This document shows, one piece after another, positions 1 through 6,643 of a DNA stretch of 32,449 nucleotides. The position numbers and the translations under genes were made by a program. The notes beneath the pieces were generated by a model. That model was given only the letters and a program-made list of their open reading frames with translations. It did no database searches and was not told the DNA's origin. The first letter of the stretch is position 1, and every line of letters begins with the position of its first letter. Source of the DNA: an uncultured Marinilabiliaceae bacterium (GTDB lineage Bacteria > Bacteroidota > Bacteroidia > Bacteroidales > Marinilabiliaceae); assembly GCA_937920475.1 (NCBI GenBank), contig CALEUX010000133.1:1-32449 (forward strand). The letters run 5' to 3'.

Positions 1-418
1 TGTTTGTAAGATTTATTGCTGATAAGTTGCTCCCCAGCAGAGCCTATTTCCTCATCCACCTTACGACCTGAATATACCACATTAAAACAAAAAAGTCACC
101 AACTATTATTTGCCACATTACCCTAATCTGTCTGTAGTCTACACTTCTAATTGTCTTTAATAAAATTAGAGACTAAATTTAAACAGCTACTAAGAATCTC
201 ATTATATTTCTATATTGCAAAGCTTTATATAAAGCCAGAGCGGAGTCCTTGCCACCGCTCCAGCAAAAAATTCCCTATCTCATTTTCATTGGTCTTTTGG
301 GCTGGAAAATTTCAAAACAGATTAACTAAAAATGTTCGATTAATTATGGCGGTTATTAATCAAATCGTCCTCAAAACTGCAGAAAAAAAGACAGGGATAT
401 TCTCTTTTATTAGGCCAA
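1..418. other. Gene-free left edge of the window
   Basis: I find no convincing gene here. A plus-strand open frame from about 151 to 504 begins inside a dispersed repeat fragment (124-186) and runs antisense into the btuG-like gene. Its product is of low complexity and has no recognisable domain, so I treat it as spurious. A short inverted repeat (GAGCGG at 238-243, CCGCTC at 255-260) could form a small hairpin. I see no clear intrinsic terminator just after the minus-strand stop codon at 419. Confidence 0.6.
124..186 (+). repeat. 3'-end fragment of dispersed repeat family R1 (copy D)
   Basis: This stretch closely matches the last ~65 bases of the full repeat copy at 8525-8774. Shared blocks include TTGTCTTTAATAAAATTAGA and the terminal CTAAATTTAAACAG. 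The 5' portion of the element is not recognisable upstream, so this is a truncated copy. It ends at the terminal AAACAG, the same outer end as the full copy. Confidence 0.7.
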
Positions 419-1519
419 CTAGAAAACAATCTTCCGGGGCCCTATGCCAATTCCCTTATTATACGATTTCTTTAAGGCGCCATTCGAAGCATCATAAACA
501 TTAACAATGCCCGGATCGGTAAATGTGGGAGCCTGACAACCATATATGTCGCCATTTGTCGGGTTAACACTTAACCCATAAAAATACCCATCAATCATTT
601 TGGTGGTTGGATAACTATTGGCATTGATGTTAATGGCATAAATCCCATTGTAGGTGTAACCTCCTCCAACATAAAGGGTTTGACCGTTGGGGCTTATTGC
701 AATATTGGCCGGATGCTCGTTGGCATGAATGGTGATGGTTTTAACAACCTCTTTTGTTTGACTGTTTATCTGAACCAATTGAGAGGCTGTTTCTTCCTCT
801 ATTGGGTATGGTTTTTCAGATGCGTACCTGATATAACCATAGCAAACAACCCAAATATTTCCATTGGCATCAACAACAATTTGTTGCGGTGAATCGCCAA
901 CTACAATAGTTTTAATAACTGTATTATTGGACGGGTCGATTACCGAAACGGTATTATCATTAACATAAACGCTACTATTGGCCACCCATAAATAGCCATC
1001 ATGAGCAATTATGCCTTCAGGCCCTACACCAGCATTAATGGTGGCTTCAATTTCCAGCCTTTCCAAATCTACCACCACCACAGAACCCGATTCTCCCCAT
1101 TGGGTTACATACAATTTACCATTGTAGGCCTCTGCGTATCTCGGGTTATTAAATCCCTCTATGGTAGCAACCCATTTAAAATCTTCCTTACTTACTACCT
1201 GAACTTTGTTGCTGCCATTCAGAACCATAAAAATATAATCACCAACAACATCCAGGTCCATTAACACATCACCCAAAACCCCTTTGTTTTTGGCTTTAAA
1301 CAAATCCCTGTAAACCCAGTTGTCCGAACTAATAAACGATACGGTTCCATTACTATTTCCCCAGGAACCTTCGTTCACTACAAAAGCACCCTCTACCTGG
1401 TCCGACCAGACTTTTTCATCATCCTTTTCGCATGATGTTAAAAATAGTAATACTCCAAATACCAAACTCAGAGTTCTAAAATAATCCCAAACGGATTTTC
1501 TTTTTTGAACAAACAACAT
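419..1519 (-). CDS. btuG: BtuG-like surface lipoprotein, YncE-type beta-propeller (B12 capture)
   Basis: A 366-residue protein with a lipoprotein signal: hydrophobic stretch at about 17-28 and lipobox LTSC with Cys30. The mature end reads CEKDDE; acidic residues just after the cysteine resemble the Bacteroidota surface-export signal. The rest is a run of beta-propeller repeats of the YncE/NHL type, with motifs such as VVVDLERLE, VSVIDPSNN and the NGNIWV and PNGQTLYV strands. In Bacteroides, BtuG is a surface-exposed seven-bladed propeller lipoprotein that binds cobalamin very tightly and hands it to BtuB. This gene starts 35 bases after the stop of the btuB-like gene and shares its riboswitch-led transcript, which supports the same role. 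Propeller lipoproteins next to other TonB receptors can have other ligands, so the B12 assignment rests mainly on the riboswitch. Confidence 0.8.
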   Translation of the reverse strand: MLFVQKRKSVWDYFRTLSLVFGVLLFLTSCEKDDEKVWSDQVEGAFVVNEGSWGNSNGTVSFISSDNWVYRDLFKAKNKGVLGDVLMDLDVVGDYIFMVLNGSNKVQVVSKEDFKWVATIEGFNNPRYAEAYNGKLYVTQWGESGSVVVVDLERLEIEATINAGVGPEGIIAHDGYLWVANSSVYVNDNTVSVIDPSNNTVIKTIVVGDSPQQIVVDANGNIWVVCYGYIRYASEKPYPIEEETASQLVQINSQTKEVVKTITIHANEHPANIAISPNGQTLYVGGGYTYNGIYAININANSYPTTKMIDGYFYGLSVNPTNGDIYGCQAPTFTDPGIVNVYDASNGALKKSYNKGIGIGPRKIVF

Positions 1520-1554
1520 AATTTGAATTTTTAGGTTGGTTATGAATAAAATAA

Positions 1555-3456
1555 TTAAAATCGTAATTCAATAGTTGCAGAATAGTTTCTTTGCGGCATA
1601 GCGAAAAAGGCCATAACCTGGTAATTGGTATCCCAGATGTTATTCGCCCGCAAACCCAGGTCAATGGCCACTGATTTTAAAGCCAAACGCCAGTTGGCAA
1701 ACACATCACCGGTTAAATAACCTTCAATTATATTGATGTAGTCGTAATACCTTTCTCCGGTGTAGTTGATGGTAAACCCGCCCGAAAGCTGATTCTTTGA
1801 TGCAGTAAATAATCCCGATGCTTTGTGACGAGGAATATAAATCATTTGTTGCCCATCATAATTAGCATCAGTTCCTAGCTGAGAATATGTGTAATAATAT
1901 GAAAGCTGACCACTCAATCGGGTTTTCCCAACTAAATGTGATGTACTGGCTCGGGTTTCAATGCCGTTGGAGCGTCCGCTTTTTTTATTGGTGGGCATCC
2001 AAATGCCTCCCTCCTGCAACCAAACAATCCAGTTTTCGACCTTAGTAAAGAAAAACAGAGCCGACAACTCAGTTGCTTTATCCCGGTTTTTTTTACTATA
2101 AAACAAGCCGGCTTCGCCCGACCAGCCCGACTCCGGAACCAAATCAGGATTCCCCTTTGCGTAGGCATCGGCCAACCAATAGAGATCGTTCAGCGATGGG
2201 ATTCGGTAATTACGCGATAAATTGGATTTAACAGTCATCGTTTTGCTTATCGCCCAATCGTTTCCAATTGAAAAAACAATTGGATGTAACTGCCCGTTTG
2301 AAGCTTCATCTCTGGCACTTAGCACTGTTAACAGCCGGTCGTTAAAATGCTTCATCTGTAAAAAGGAAAAAACTCCAACCCGGTCGCGATTTACACTGCC
2401 CCGGTAGCCTTGCGATTTTCCGTAATCGTGAGTATAGTTCAGTCCAACATTTAGAAGATAATGACTGTTAATCTGGATTCTGCACTCAGCTTCACTAATC
2501 ACACTTACCGAATGGCTGATGGAGTTTGAAGTTGGTATATCGGGATTTGAAAAATCAATTTTATTATAAACCAATCCTTGCTTAAAGTTAAGGGTATAAC
2601 CGTTGCCATACACTCTGAAATTGAGACTCGATAAAATATTATCATCAACCTGATTCTGGCTGCCTGGTCGGCTGTTTGTCATCTGGGTTTGCACATCTTT
2701 ATCATAATGCTGATACCAAAAGGCAGTGGTCAACAGTGTGGTTTCGGAAAAGCGAATATGATTTTCCTGTGTAAACCCGTACTGTGTTAATCCGGCATTG
2801 GTTTGCCGCTCAATTGGAGAATCAATTTTGGTGGTATTTTTAAATCTGAAATCATTATCACCCTTTTGACCAATGGCACTATAAGATGAAGCCACTTTCT
2901 GGTTGCCGGTTTTACCCGAAACCAATACATTTTTATTATTAAAACTCCCAAAACCAATAACAGTCTCTATTCCATCAGGTTCTTTAAACAGGTTTTGCCC
3001 TGATAAATGTATTACCCCCGACATGGCGCCACTACCAAACAAAGTTCCTGAACCACCCTGTTGAACTTGAATATTTTTAAAAAAAGACACCGGCATTGAC
3101 GTAAAATTAACACCGCTGTTCATGGGACTTTGTATGTTAATACCATTCCACATTACTGCCGTGTGTGCACTACCTCCTCCCCGAATGCTAATCGACGACA
3201 ATCCACCGGGCCCATAGCTTTTAATTGCAGCACCCGACGAAACTGTTAACAAATCGGAAACTGAGGCTGCTTTTAGAGCTTTCACAAGAAGTGTATCAGG
3301 TTTTTCTATTACCGCACCAACAGCAAATTCCTCCTGCCGGGCCGAACGAACCATAACCTCTTTTAAAGCAATTGAATGATTTTCCTGATAATCCTGTGCA
3401 AAAGACATCAGAGAAATAGTTGAAGTAAAAACAATTAAATAAAATCTAAATAACAT
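1555..3456 (-). CDS. btuB: BtuB-like TonB-dependent cobalamin receptor
   Basis: A 633-residue outer-membrane receptor. Residues 1-20 form a signal peptide ending MSFAQ. A TonB-box-like segment (IALKEVMVRSAR) follows, then a plug domain to about residue 150 with SISIRGGGSAHTAVMWNGI and the glycine-rich LFGSGAMSGVIHL turn. The remainder is a beta-barrel ending in the aromatic outer-membrane signature (ATIELRF). It lacks the N-terminal carboxypeptidase-like domain of SusC proteins, and its length (about 600) fits BtuB. A cobalamin riboswitch lies about 110 bases upstream on the same strand, and a BtuG-like lipoprotein follows. It should import corrinoids with TonB/ExbBD energy; no BtuFCD inner-membrane importer is present in this window. 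Confidence 0.92.
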   Translation of the reverse strand: MLFRFYLIVFTSTISLMSFAQDYQENHSIALKEVMVRSARQEEFAVGAVIEKPDTLLVKALKAASVSDLLTVSSGAAIKSYGPGGLSSISIRGGGSAHTAVMWNGINIQSPMNSGVNFTSMPVSFFKNIQVQQGGSGTLFGSGAMSGVIHLSGQNLFKEPDGIETVIGFGSFNNKNVLVSGKTGNQKVASSYSAIGQKGDNDFRFKNTTKIDSPIERQTNAGLTQYGFTQENHIRFSETTLLTTAFWYQHYDKDVQTQMTNSRPGSQNQVDDNILSSLNFRVYGNGYTLNFKQGLVYNKIDFSNPDIPTSNSISHSVSVISEAECRIQINSHYLLNVGLNYTHDYGKSQGYRGSVNRDRVGVFSFLQMKHFNDRLLTVLSARDEASNGQLHPIVFSIGNDWAISKTMTVKSNLSRNYRIPSLNDLYWLADAYAKGNPDLVPESGWSGEAGLFYSKKNRDKATELSALFFFTKVENWIVWLQEGGIWMPTNKKSGRSNGIETRASTSHLVGKTRLSGQLSYYYTYSQLGTDANYDGQQMIYIPRHKASGLFTASKNQLSGGFTINYTGERYYDYINIIEGYLTGDVFANWRLALKSVAIDLGLRANNIWDTNYQVMAFFAMPQRNYSATIELRF

Positions 3457-3567
3457 AGTTACAAATGATTAAAAATAATTTTTAACCATTCGCAACAAAC
3501 GGATTGGTGAAAAATAGAACAGGTAAAGTTCTAATCTTCGCTTTTCTACCCGAAAGCTACGAATTGA

Positions 3568-3745
3568 ATCATTGGCAGGTCTTCTGGCTTGCTCCGTTTT
3601 TCGATGCCTTCCCATCCGCCTGAGCGAACAGTGGCGAGGGTATTCGAAAAACCTTCAAGGAGCTTACAGCTGCGGGGACAGCTCCGGAATTTAACCGGAT
3701 TCCCTTTTAATCAGCATACCCGATAGGGTTACTGAACCAAATTGT
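3568..3745 (-). promoter_or_regulatory. Cobalamin (AdoCbl-class) riboswitch upstream of btuB-btuG
   Basis: Read on the minus strand, this leader has the conserved cobalamin aptamer blocks in order: GGGAATCCGGTTAAATTCCG, then GAGCTGTCCCCGCAGCTGTA, then CGCCACTG, then GGGAAGGC, and finally the B12-box AGCCAGAAGACCTGCC at 3574-3589. Spacing and order fit the classic class. The aptamer begins just downstream of a TAnnTTTG promoter box and ends about 110 bases before the btuB start. By analogy with the family it should lower btuB-btuG expression when cobalamin is plentiful. I saw no U-tract terminator between aptamer and start, so control at translation is more likely. Confidence 0.95.
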
Positions 3746-3749
3746 GGTA

Positions 3750-3757
3750 CAAAAGTA
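3750..3757 (-). promoter_or_regulatory. Putative Bacteroidota -7 box (TACTTTTG) for btuB-btuG
   Basis: On the minus strand TACTTTTG fits the Bacteroidota TAnnTTTG consensus exactly. A start site several bases downstream would begin the transcript at the 5' edge of the riboswitch. The -33 element is weak (T-rich only) and would overlap the 3' end of cstA near 3782. Confidence 0.6.
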
Positions 3758-3781
3758 GAGAAATTGGTTTAATAAAAAACT

Positions 3782-5224
3782 TTATCTCGATTTATTTTTT
3801 CGGGCTGCCATCAAAAACCACACAAACGACAGTATACCAAGCAATAAACCAAATAAATATCCTAACGAAGGATTCAAAAACAACCCTCCTTTGCTCACAG
3901 GAGCTACTATCAGATAGGTAAAACAAACGGTTGTCATAAAAAAGGCCGGCAGCGATAACATCCAATGTGGTTTTCGCTCTTTTACAAGGTACATGGCTCC
4001 ACTCCATAAAACCACAACTGCCAGAACCTGATTCGATAAACCAAGGAACTTCCAAATGGTTTCAAACTCAATTTGAGATAAAATAAAACCAACAATAAAC
4101 AATGGGATGCTAATGAACAAACGCTTTTTTAATGATGTCTGGTTAATGCTAAAAACATCGGCAATGGTTAAGCGGGCGCTTCTAAAAGCTGTATCTCCGG
4201 TGGTTATCGGACAAGCAATAACGCCAATGATGGCAAACACTGCGCCAGCCTTCCCCAACCATGAACGGCTAATTTCATTAACGACCCATGCAGCCTTATG
4301 TCCTTCAACCTGCATGGCAGTATTTAGCCCCTCTGGGCCGCCGAAAAAATTCATTGCTGCCGTTGCCCAAATAATGGCCACAATGCCTTCCGCAATCATG
4401 GCACCATAAAACACATACCGCCCATGGCCTTCGCGCTTTACGCAACGAGCCATCAACGGAGCCTGTGTGGAATGAAACCCCGACAATGCGCCACACGATA
4501 TTACTATAAACATCATTGGGAAAAGAATATTCTCCAATGGTTTATGATGAAAATTGGCAAAACCATCGAACGAAAGTTCAAACATTTCCAGTTTTCCGGT
4601 AAACCCTAAAAACACCATGGACCCGGCAATTAAAATGGCCATTACCAATAAGGTTGCTCCAAAAAACGGGTAAATTCTTCCAATTATTTTATTGATAGGA
4701 AACAAAGTAGCAATTAAATAATAGGCAAAAATAGCGTAGAGCCAAATATTAAATCCTCCACCCGAGAATTTGGTCAATAGTTCGGCTGGCCCTGTAACAA
4801 ATGCCACTCCAACAAAAATCAATAGCAATAATGAAAAAATGCGAAGGAAAACCCGAAATCCATTACCAAGATATTTCCCAACAATTTCGGGAATACTGGC
4901 ACCACCATTACGAATGGAGAGCATACCCGAAAAATAATCGTGCACAGCTCCCATAAAAATGCATCCTAAAACAATCCAAACATAAGCCATGGGGCCATAC
5001 ATGGCACCTAATACTGCTCCAAAAACAGGTCCAAGACCGGCAATATTTAAAAATTCGATGGTAAAAGCCTTCCAGGTCGGCAAAACCAAAAAGTCAACAC
5101 CATCAGTCTTGGCCAAAGCAGGAGTTTTAAGCTGGTCGTTAGCCCCAAAGAATTTTTCAACAAATCGGCCATACACTAAAAACCCCACTATCAGAGTTGC
5201 TATGGAGGCAAGAAACGTAATCAT
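3782..5224 (-). CDS. cstA: CstA-family carbon starvation transporter (short form)
   Basis: A 480-residue polytopic membrane protein with about 12-14 hydrophobic segments. The CstA signature is clear: NIAGLGPVFGAVLGAMYGP near residues 60-78, then a long loop-helix region with FHSTQAPLMARCV and ITTGDTAFRSARLTIADVF. Family members transport peptides or pyruvate and are induced on carbon limitation. E. coli CstA is about 700 residues, so this belongs to the short clade that lacks much of the C-terminal region. The gene is followed at once by the B12 riboswitch promoter and is divergent from a Nudix-fold sugar regulator. That suggests, but does not prove, that the regulator controls it. Confidence 0.88.
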   Translation of the reverse strand: MITFLASIATLIVGFLVYGRFVEKFFGANDQLKTPALAKTDGVDFLVLPTWKAFTIEFLNIAGLGPVFGAVLGAMYGPMAYVWIVLGCIFMGAVHDYFSGMLSIRNGGASIPEIVGKYLGNGFRVFLRIFSLLLLIFVGVAFVTGPAELLTKFSGGGFNIWLYAIFAYYLIATLFPINKIIGRIYPFFGATLLVMAILIAGSMVFLGFTGKLEMFELSFDGFANFHHKPLENILFPMMFIVISCGALSGFHSTQAPLMARCVKREGHGRYVFYGAMIAEGIVAIIWATAAMNFFGGPEGLNTAMQVEGHKAAWVVNEISRSWLGKAGAVFAIIGVIACPITTGDTAFRSARLTIADVFSINQTSLKKRLFISIPLFIVGFILSQIEFETIWKFLGLSNQVLAVVVLWSGAMYLVKERKPHWMLSLPAFFMTTVCFTYLIVAPVSKGGLFLNPSLGYLFGLLLGILSFVWFLMAARKNKSR

Positions 5225-5270
5225 AATTTCCGAAGTTGAATCAGGTAAGATTTTTATTAAATTCTTAATC

Positions 5271-5278
5271 CAAATTTA
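5271..5278 (-). promoter_or_regulatory. Putative -7 box (TAAATTTG) for cstA
   Basis: The minus strand reads TAAATTTG, an exact TAnnTTTG match, about 47 bases before the cstA start codon. A weak TTTAG lies about 22 bases further upstream (5301-5305) as a possible -33 element. Confidence 0.5.
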
Positions 5279-5355
5279 TACATAATTATTACTTAAGCTG
5301 CTAAACTTTTTAATTGTTGTTTAAGAAAGTGTTTTTTACTTTTAATTGGTTGTTT

Positions 5356-5363
5356 TACTTTTG
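5356..5363 (+). promoter_or_regulatory. Putative -7 box (TACTTTTG) for the first Nudix regulator
   Basis: TACTTTTG matches TAnnTTTG exactly and would start a transcript near 5370, giving a leader of about 70 bases to the ATG at 5440. The box lies inside the longest open frame (which opens at 5314), and this argues against the longer N-terminus. Confidence 0.5.
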
Positions 5364-5439
5364 TCCTGATTCTATTTCACTATTCAGCTATGGAATCAAA
5401 AATTTCACCTTGGTTTTAATTAAACATACGAATTGCATA

Positions 5440-6129
5440 ATGTCTCAACTTAATATTTATCCGCATCCCAAACATTATGTTGCTGTTGACTGTGCCATAT
5501 TTGGTTACGAAGAAGGGGAATTGAAAATACTCTTATATCCCAGGGGATTTGAACCCTCGCTTGGCAAATGGTCGCTCATGGGCGGGTTTGTGCAGGACAA
5601 CGAATCGGTTGAAGTAGCTGCCCGCAGAGTACTTATGCAAACTACCGGCTTACGCGAAATTTACCTCGAACAAGTTGCCGCTTTTTCCGAACCCGACAGA
5701 GATGATGGTGCGCGCGTAATTAGTATTGCCTTTGTGGCACTTATTCCAATTCACAAGCACAATAAAGATATGGTTCGTGAATCAGGTGCTGTATGGTGGT
5801 CGGTAACAAAACTGCCTGCCCTTATTTTCGACCATACAGCAATGGTTCAGAAAGCGCTGGAAGGATTGCAACACAAAGCCACCAACGAAATTATTGGCAA
5901 AGAATTACTTCCGAGCAAATTCACCCTCATGCAGCTACGCAATCTATACGAAGCTATTTTTCAAAAAGCTTTCGACCCGGGAAATTTCAGAAAAAAAGCT
6001 TTATCGTTTAATGTACTTGAAAAACTGAATATTAAGAATACTACTGAATCGAAAAAAGGAGCCTACTATTACAAATTTAGCATCCTCAACCAACAAGATA
6101 ATAAAAGTAAATTTCTGGAAAACAAGTAA
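5440..6129 (+). CDS. Nudix-fold transcriptional regulator (NrtR/AraR type), copy 1
   Basis: A 229-residue protein starting at MSQLNIYPHP. The frame stays open back to 5314, but the family start (…HYVAVDCAIFGYEEGELKILL) and a promoter box at 5356 favour 5440. Residues 12-150 are a Nudix fold; the Nudix box at 49-71 reads G-x5-E-x7-RVLMQTTGL. The catalytic REUxEExGU core is degenerate (RVLMQT), so hydrolysis is unlikely and the fold probably senses a ligand. Residues about 165-225 are a winged helix (LPSKFTLMQLRNLYEAIF, then NFRKKALSF). Bacteroides AraR is a known member controlling arabinose genes. Here the regulator is divergent from cstA and precedes a Na+/sugar symporter. It is clearly homologous to the regulator at 9725. 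Confidence 0.87.
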   Translation: MSQLNIYPHPKHYVAVDCAIFGYEEGELKILLYPRGFEPSLGKWSLMGGFVQDNESVEVAARRVLMQTTGLREIYLEQVAAFSEPDRDDGARVISIAFVALIPIHKHNKDMVRESGAVWWSVTKLPALIFDHTAMVQKALEGLQHKATNEIIGKELLPSKFTLMQLRNLYEAIFQKAFDPGNFRKKALSFNVLEKLNIKNTTESKKGAYYYKFSILNQQDNKSKFLENK

Positions 6130-6204
6130 TTCTATTTAGACACATTCATTAGTAGGAATCCCAATGATTAGGAACTGTTTTTCATTAAATCACTAACTGA
6201 TTTT

Positions 6205-6239
6205 GCCCTTACAGGGCGACTTATGATTTGGGTTACATT
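6205..6239 (+). repeat. REP-like palindromic module, left part
   Basis: The stretch contains the small palindrome GCCCTTACAGGGC (6205-6217) followed by GACTTATGATTTGGGTTACA. Such CCCTT-AGGG palindromes with a GGGTTAC tail are, from memory, a common intergenic repeat type in Bacteroidota genomes. A second palindrome of similar style (GCCCCATTGGGGC, 6408-6420) follows on the far side of a TIR-bearing element, so the module appears to have been split. Confidence 0.45.
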
Positions 6240-6243
6240 CATG

Positions 6244-6392
6244 AGGCTGTCTAAAAACCCCTTAGTGCGACTTTGTGATAATCTTAGAGTTCTTTGTGGT
6301 AAAACTTAATAATTGAACCACAAAGGAAAACAAAGTAAACACAAAGGAACACAAAGAAAAAAGATTGAGTTTGATAACTTTTTAGACGGCCA
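6244..6392 (+). mobile_element. MITE-like element with 14-bp imperfect terminal inverted repeats
   Basis: The left end AGGCTGTCTAAAAA (6244-6257) is the inverse of the right end TTTTTAGACGGCCA (6379-6392), with 12 of 14 positions matching. The tetranucleotide CATG abuts both ends (6240-6243 and 6393-6396) as a possible target duplication. The 149-bp interior has no gene and carries CACAAAGGAA-style repeats (CCACAAAGG, CACAAAGGAACACAAAG). It lies between two REP-like palindromes, as if inserted into that module. The size, ends and absence of coding capacity fit a miniature element mobilised in trans. Confidence 0.55.
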
Positions 6393-6396
6393 CATG

Positions 6397-6425
6397 TTGC
6401 TGATTGCGCCCCATTGGGGCTGACT
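6397..6425 (+). repeat. REP-like palindromic module, right part
   Basis: This contains the palindrome GCCCCATTGGGGC (6408-6420), flanked by TTGCTGATTGC and TGACT. I infer that it is the second half of the palindromic module interrupted by the MITE-like element at 6244-6392. Confidence 0.45.
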
Positions 6426-6439
6426 ATCACGATTAACCG

Positions 6440-6528
6440 GGACTCGTATCTTATAGTCTTTTGCCTTTTCCCGATACTCGGCATTCTACTTCGTTCCAAC
6501 TTTACGTCTAAAAAATAATTTTAAACAG
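6440..6528 (-). repeat. 5'-end fragment of dispersed repeat family R1 (copy C)
   Basis: On the minus strand this starts with CTGTTTAAAATTATTTTTTA and contains GACG, AAGTTGGAACGAAGT, GAATGCCGAG and GTATCGGGAAAAG. These are the same blocks in the same order as the first ~75 bases of the full copy at 27957-28196. Similarity fades towards 6440. It is inverted relative to the flanking genes. Confidence 0.7.
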
Positions 6529-6580
6529 TTTCTTATACTCAATTGCATTAATTTTTCAAAAAAAGTCTGTAATATTGTAA

Positions 6581-6600
6581 ACTGGTGGGTACTGGTAGGT
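6581..6600 (+). promoter_or_regulatory. Tandem decamer upstream of the sugar symporter, possible operator
   Basis: Two adjoining decamers, ACTGGTGGGT and ACTGGTAGGT, match at 9 of 10 positions. They lie 44 bases before the start codon and between a TTG (6575-6577) and a TAnnTTTG-like segment (TTTATTTG at 6603-6610). They would therefore sit in the spacer of a possible Bacteroidota promoter, a usual place for an operator. No binding protein is shown by the sequence; the nearby Nudix regulator is one candidate. Confidence 0.35.
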
Positions 6601-6643
6601 ATTTTATTTGAATTAATGTTAACGCTATAATTAAATTACTTCT

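Noticed and set aside
151..504. Plus-strand 117-codon open frame at the left edge
   Set aside because: It starts inside an R1 repeat fragment and ends antisense to the well-supported btuG-like gene; the product has no domain and no homology I recognise.
5314..5439. N-terminal extension of the first Nudix regulator
   Set aside because: The extra 42 residues are hydrophobic and unlike the family start, and an exact TAnnTTTG promoter box lies inside them.
6300..6360. CACAAAGGAA-type repeats as a CRISPR array
   Set aside because: The units are short, irregular and have no spacers of constant length; they lie within the MITE-like element.
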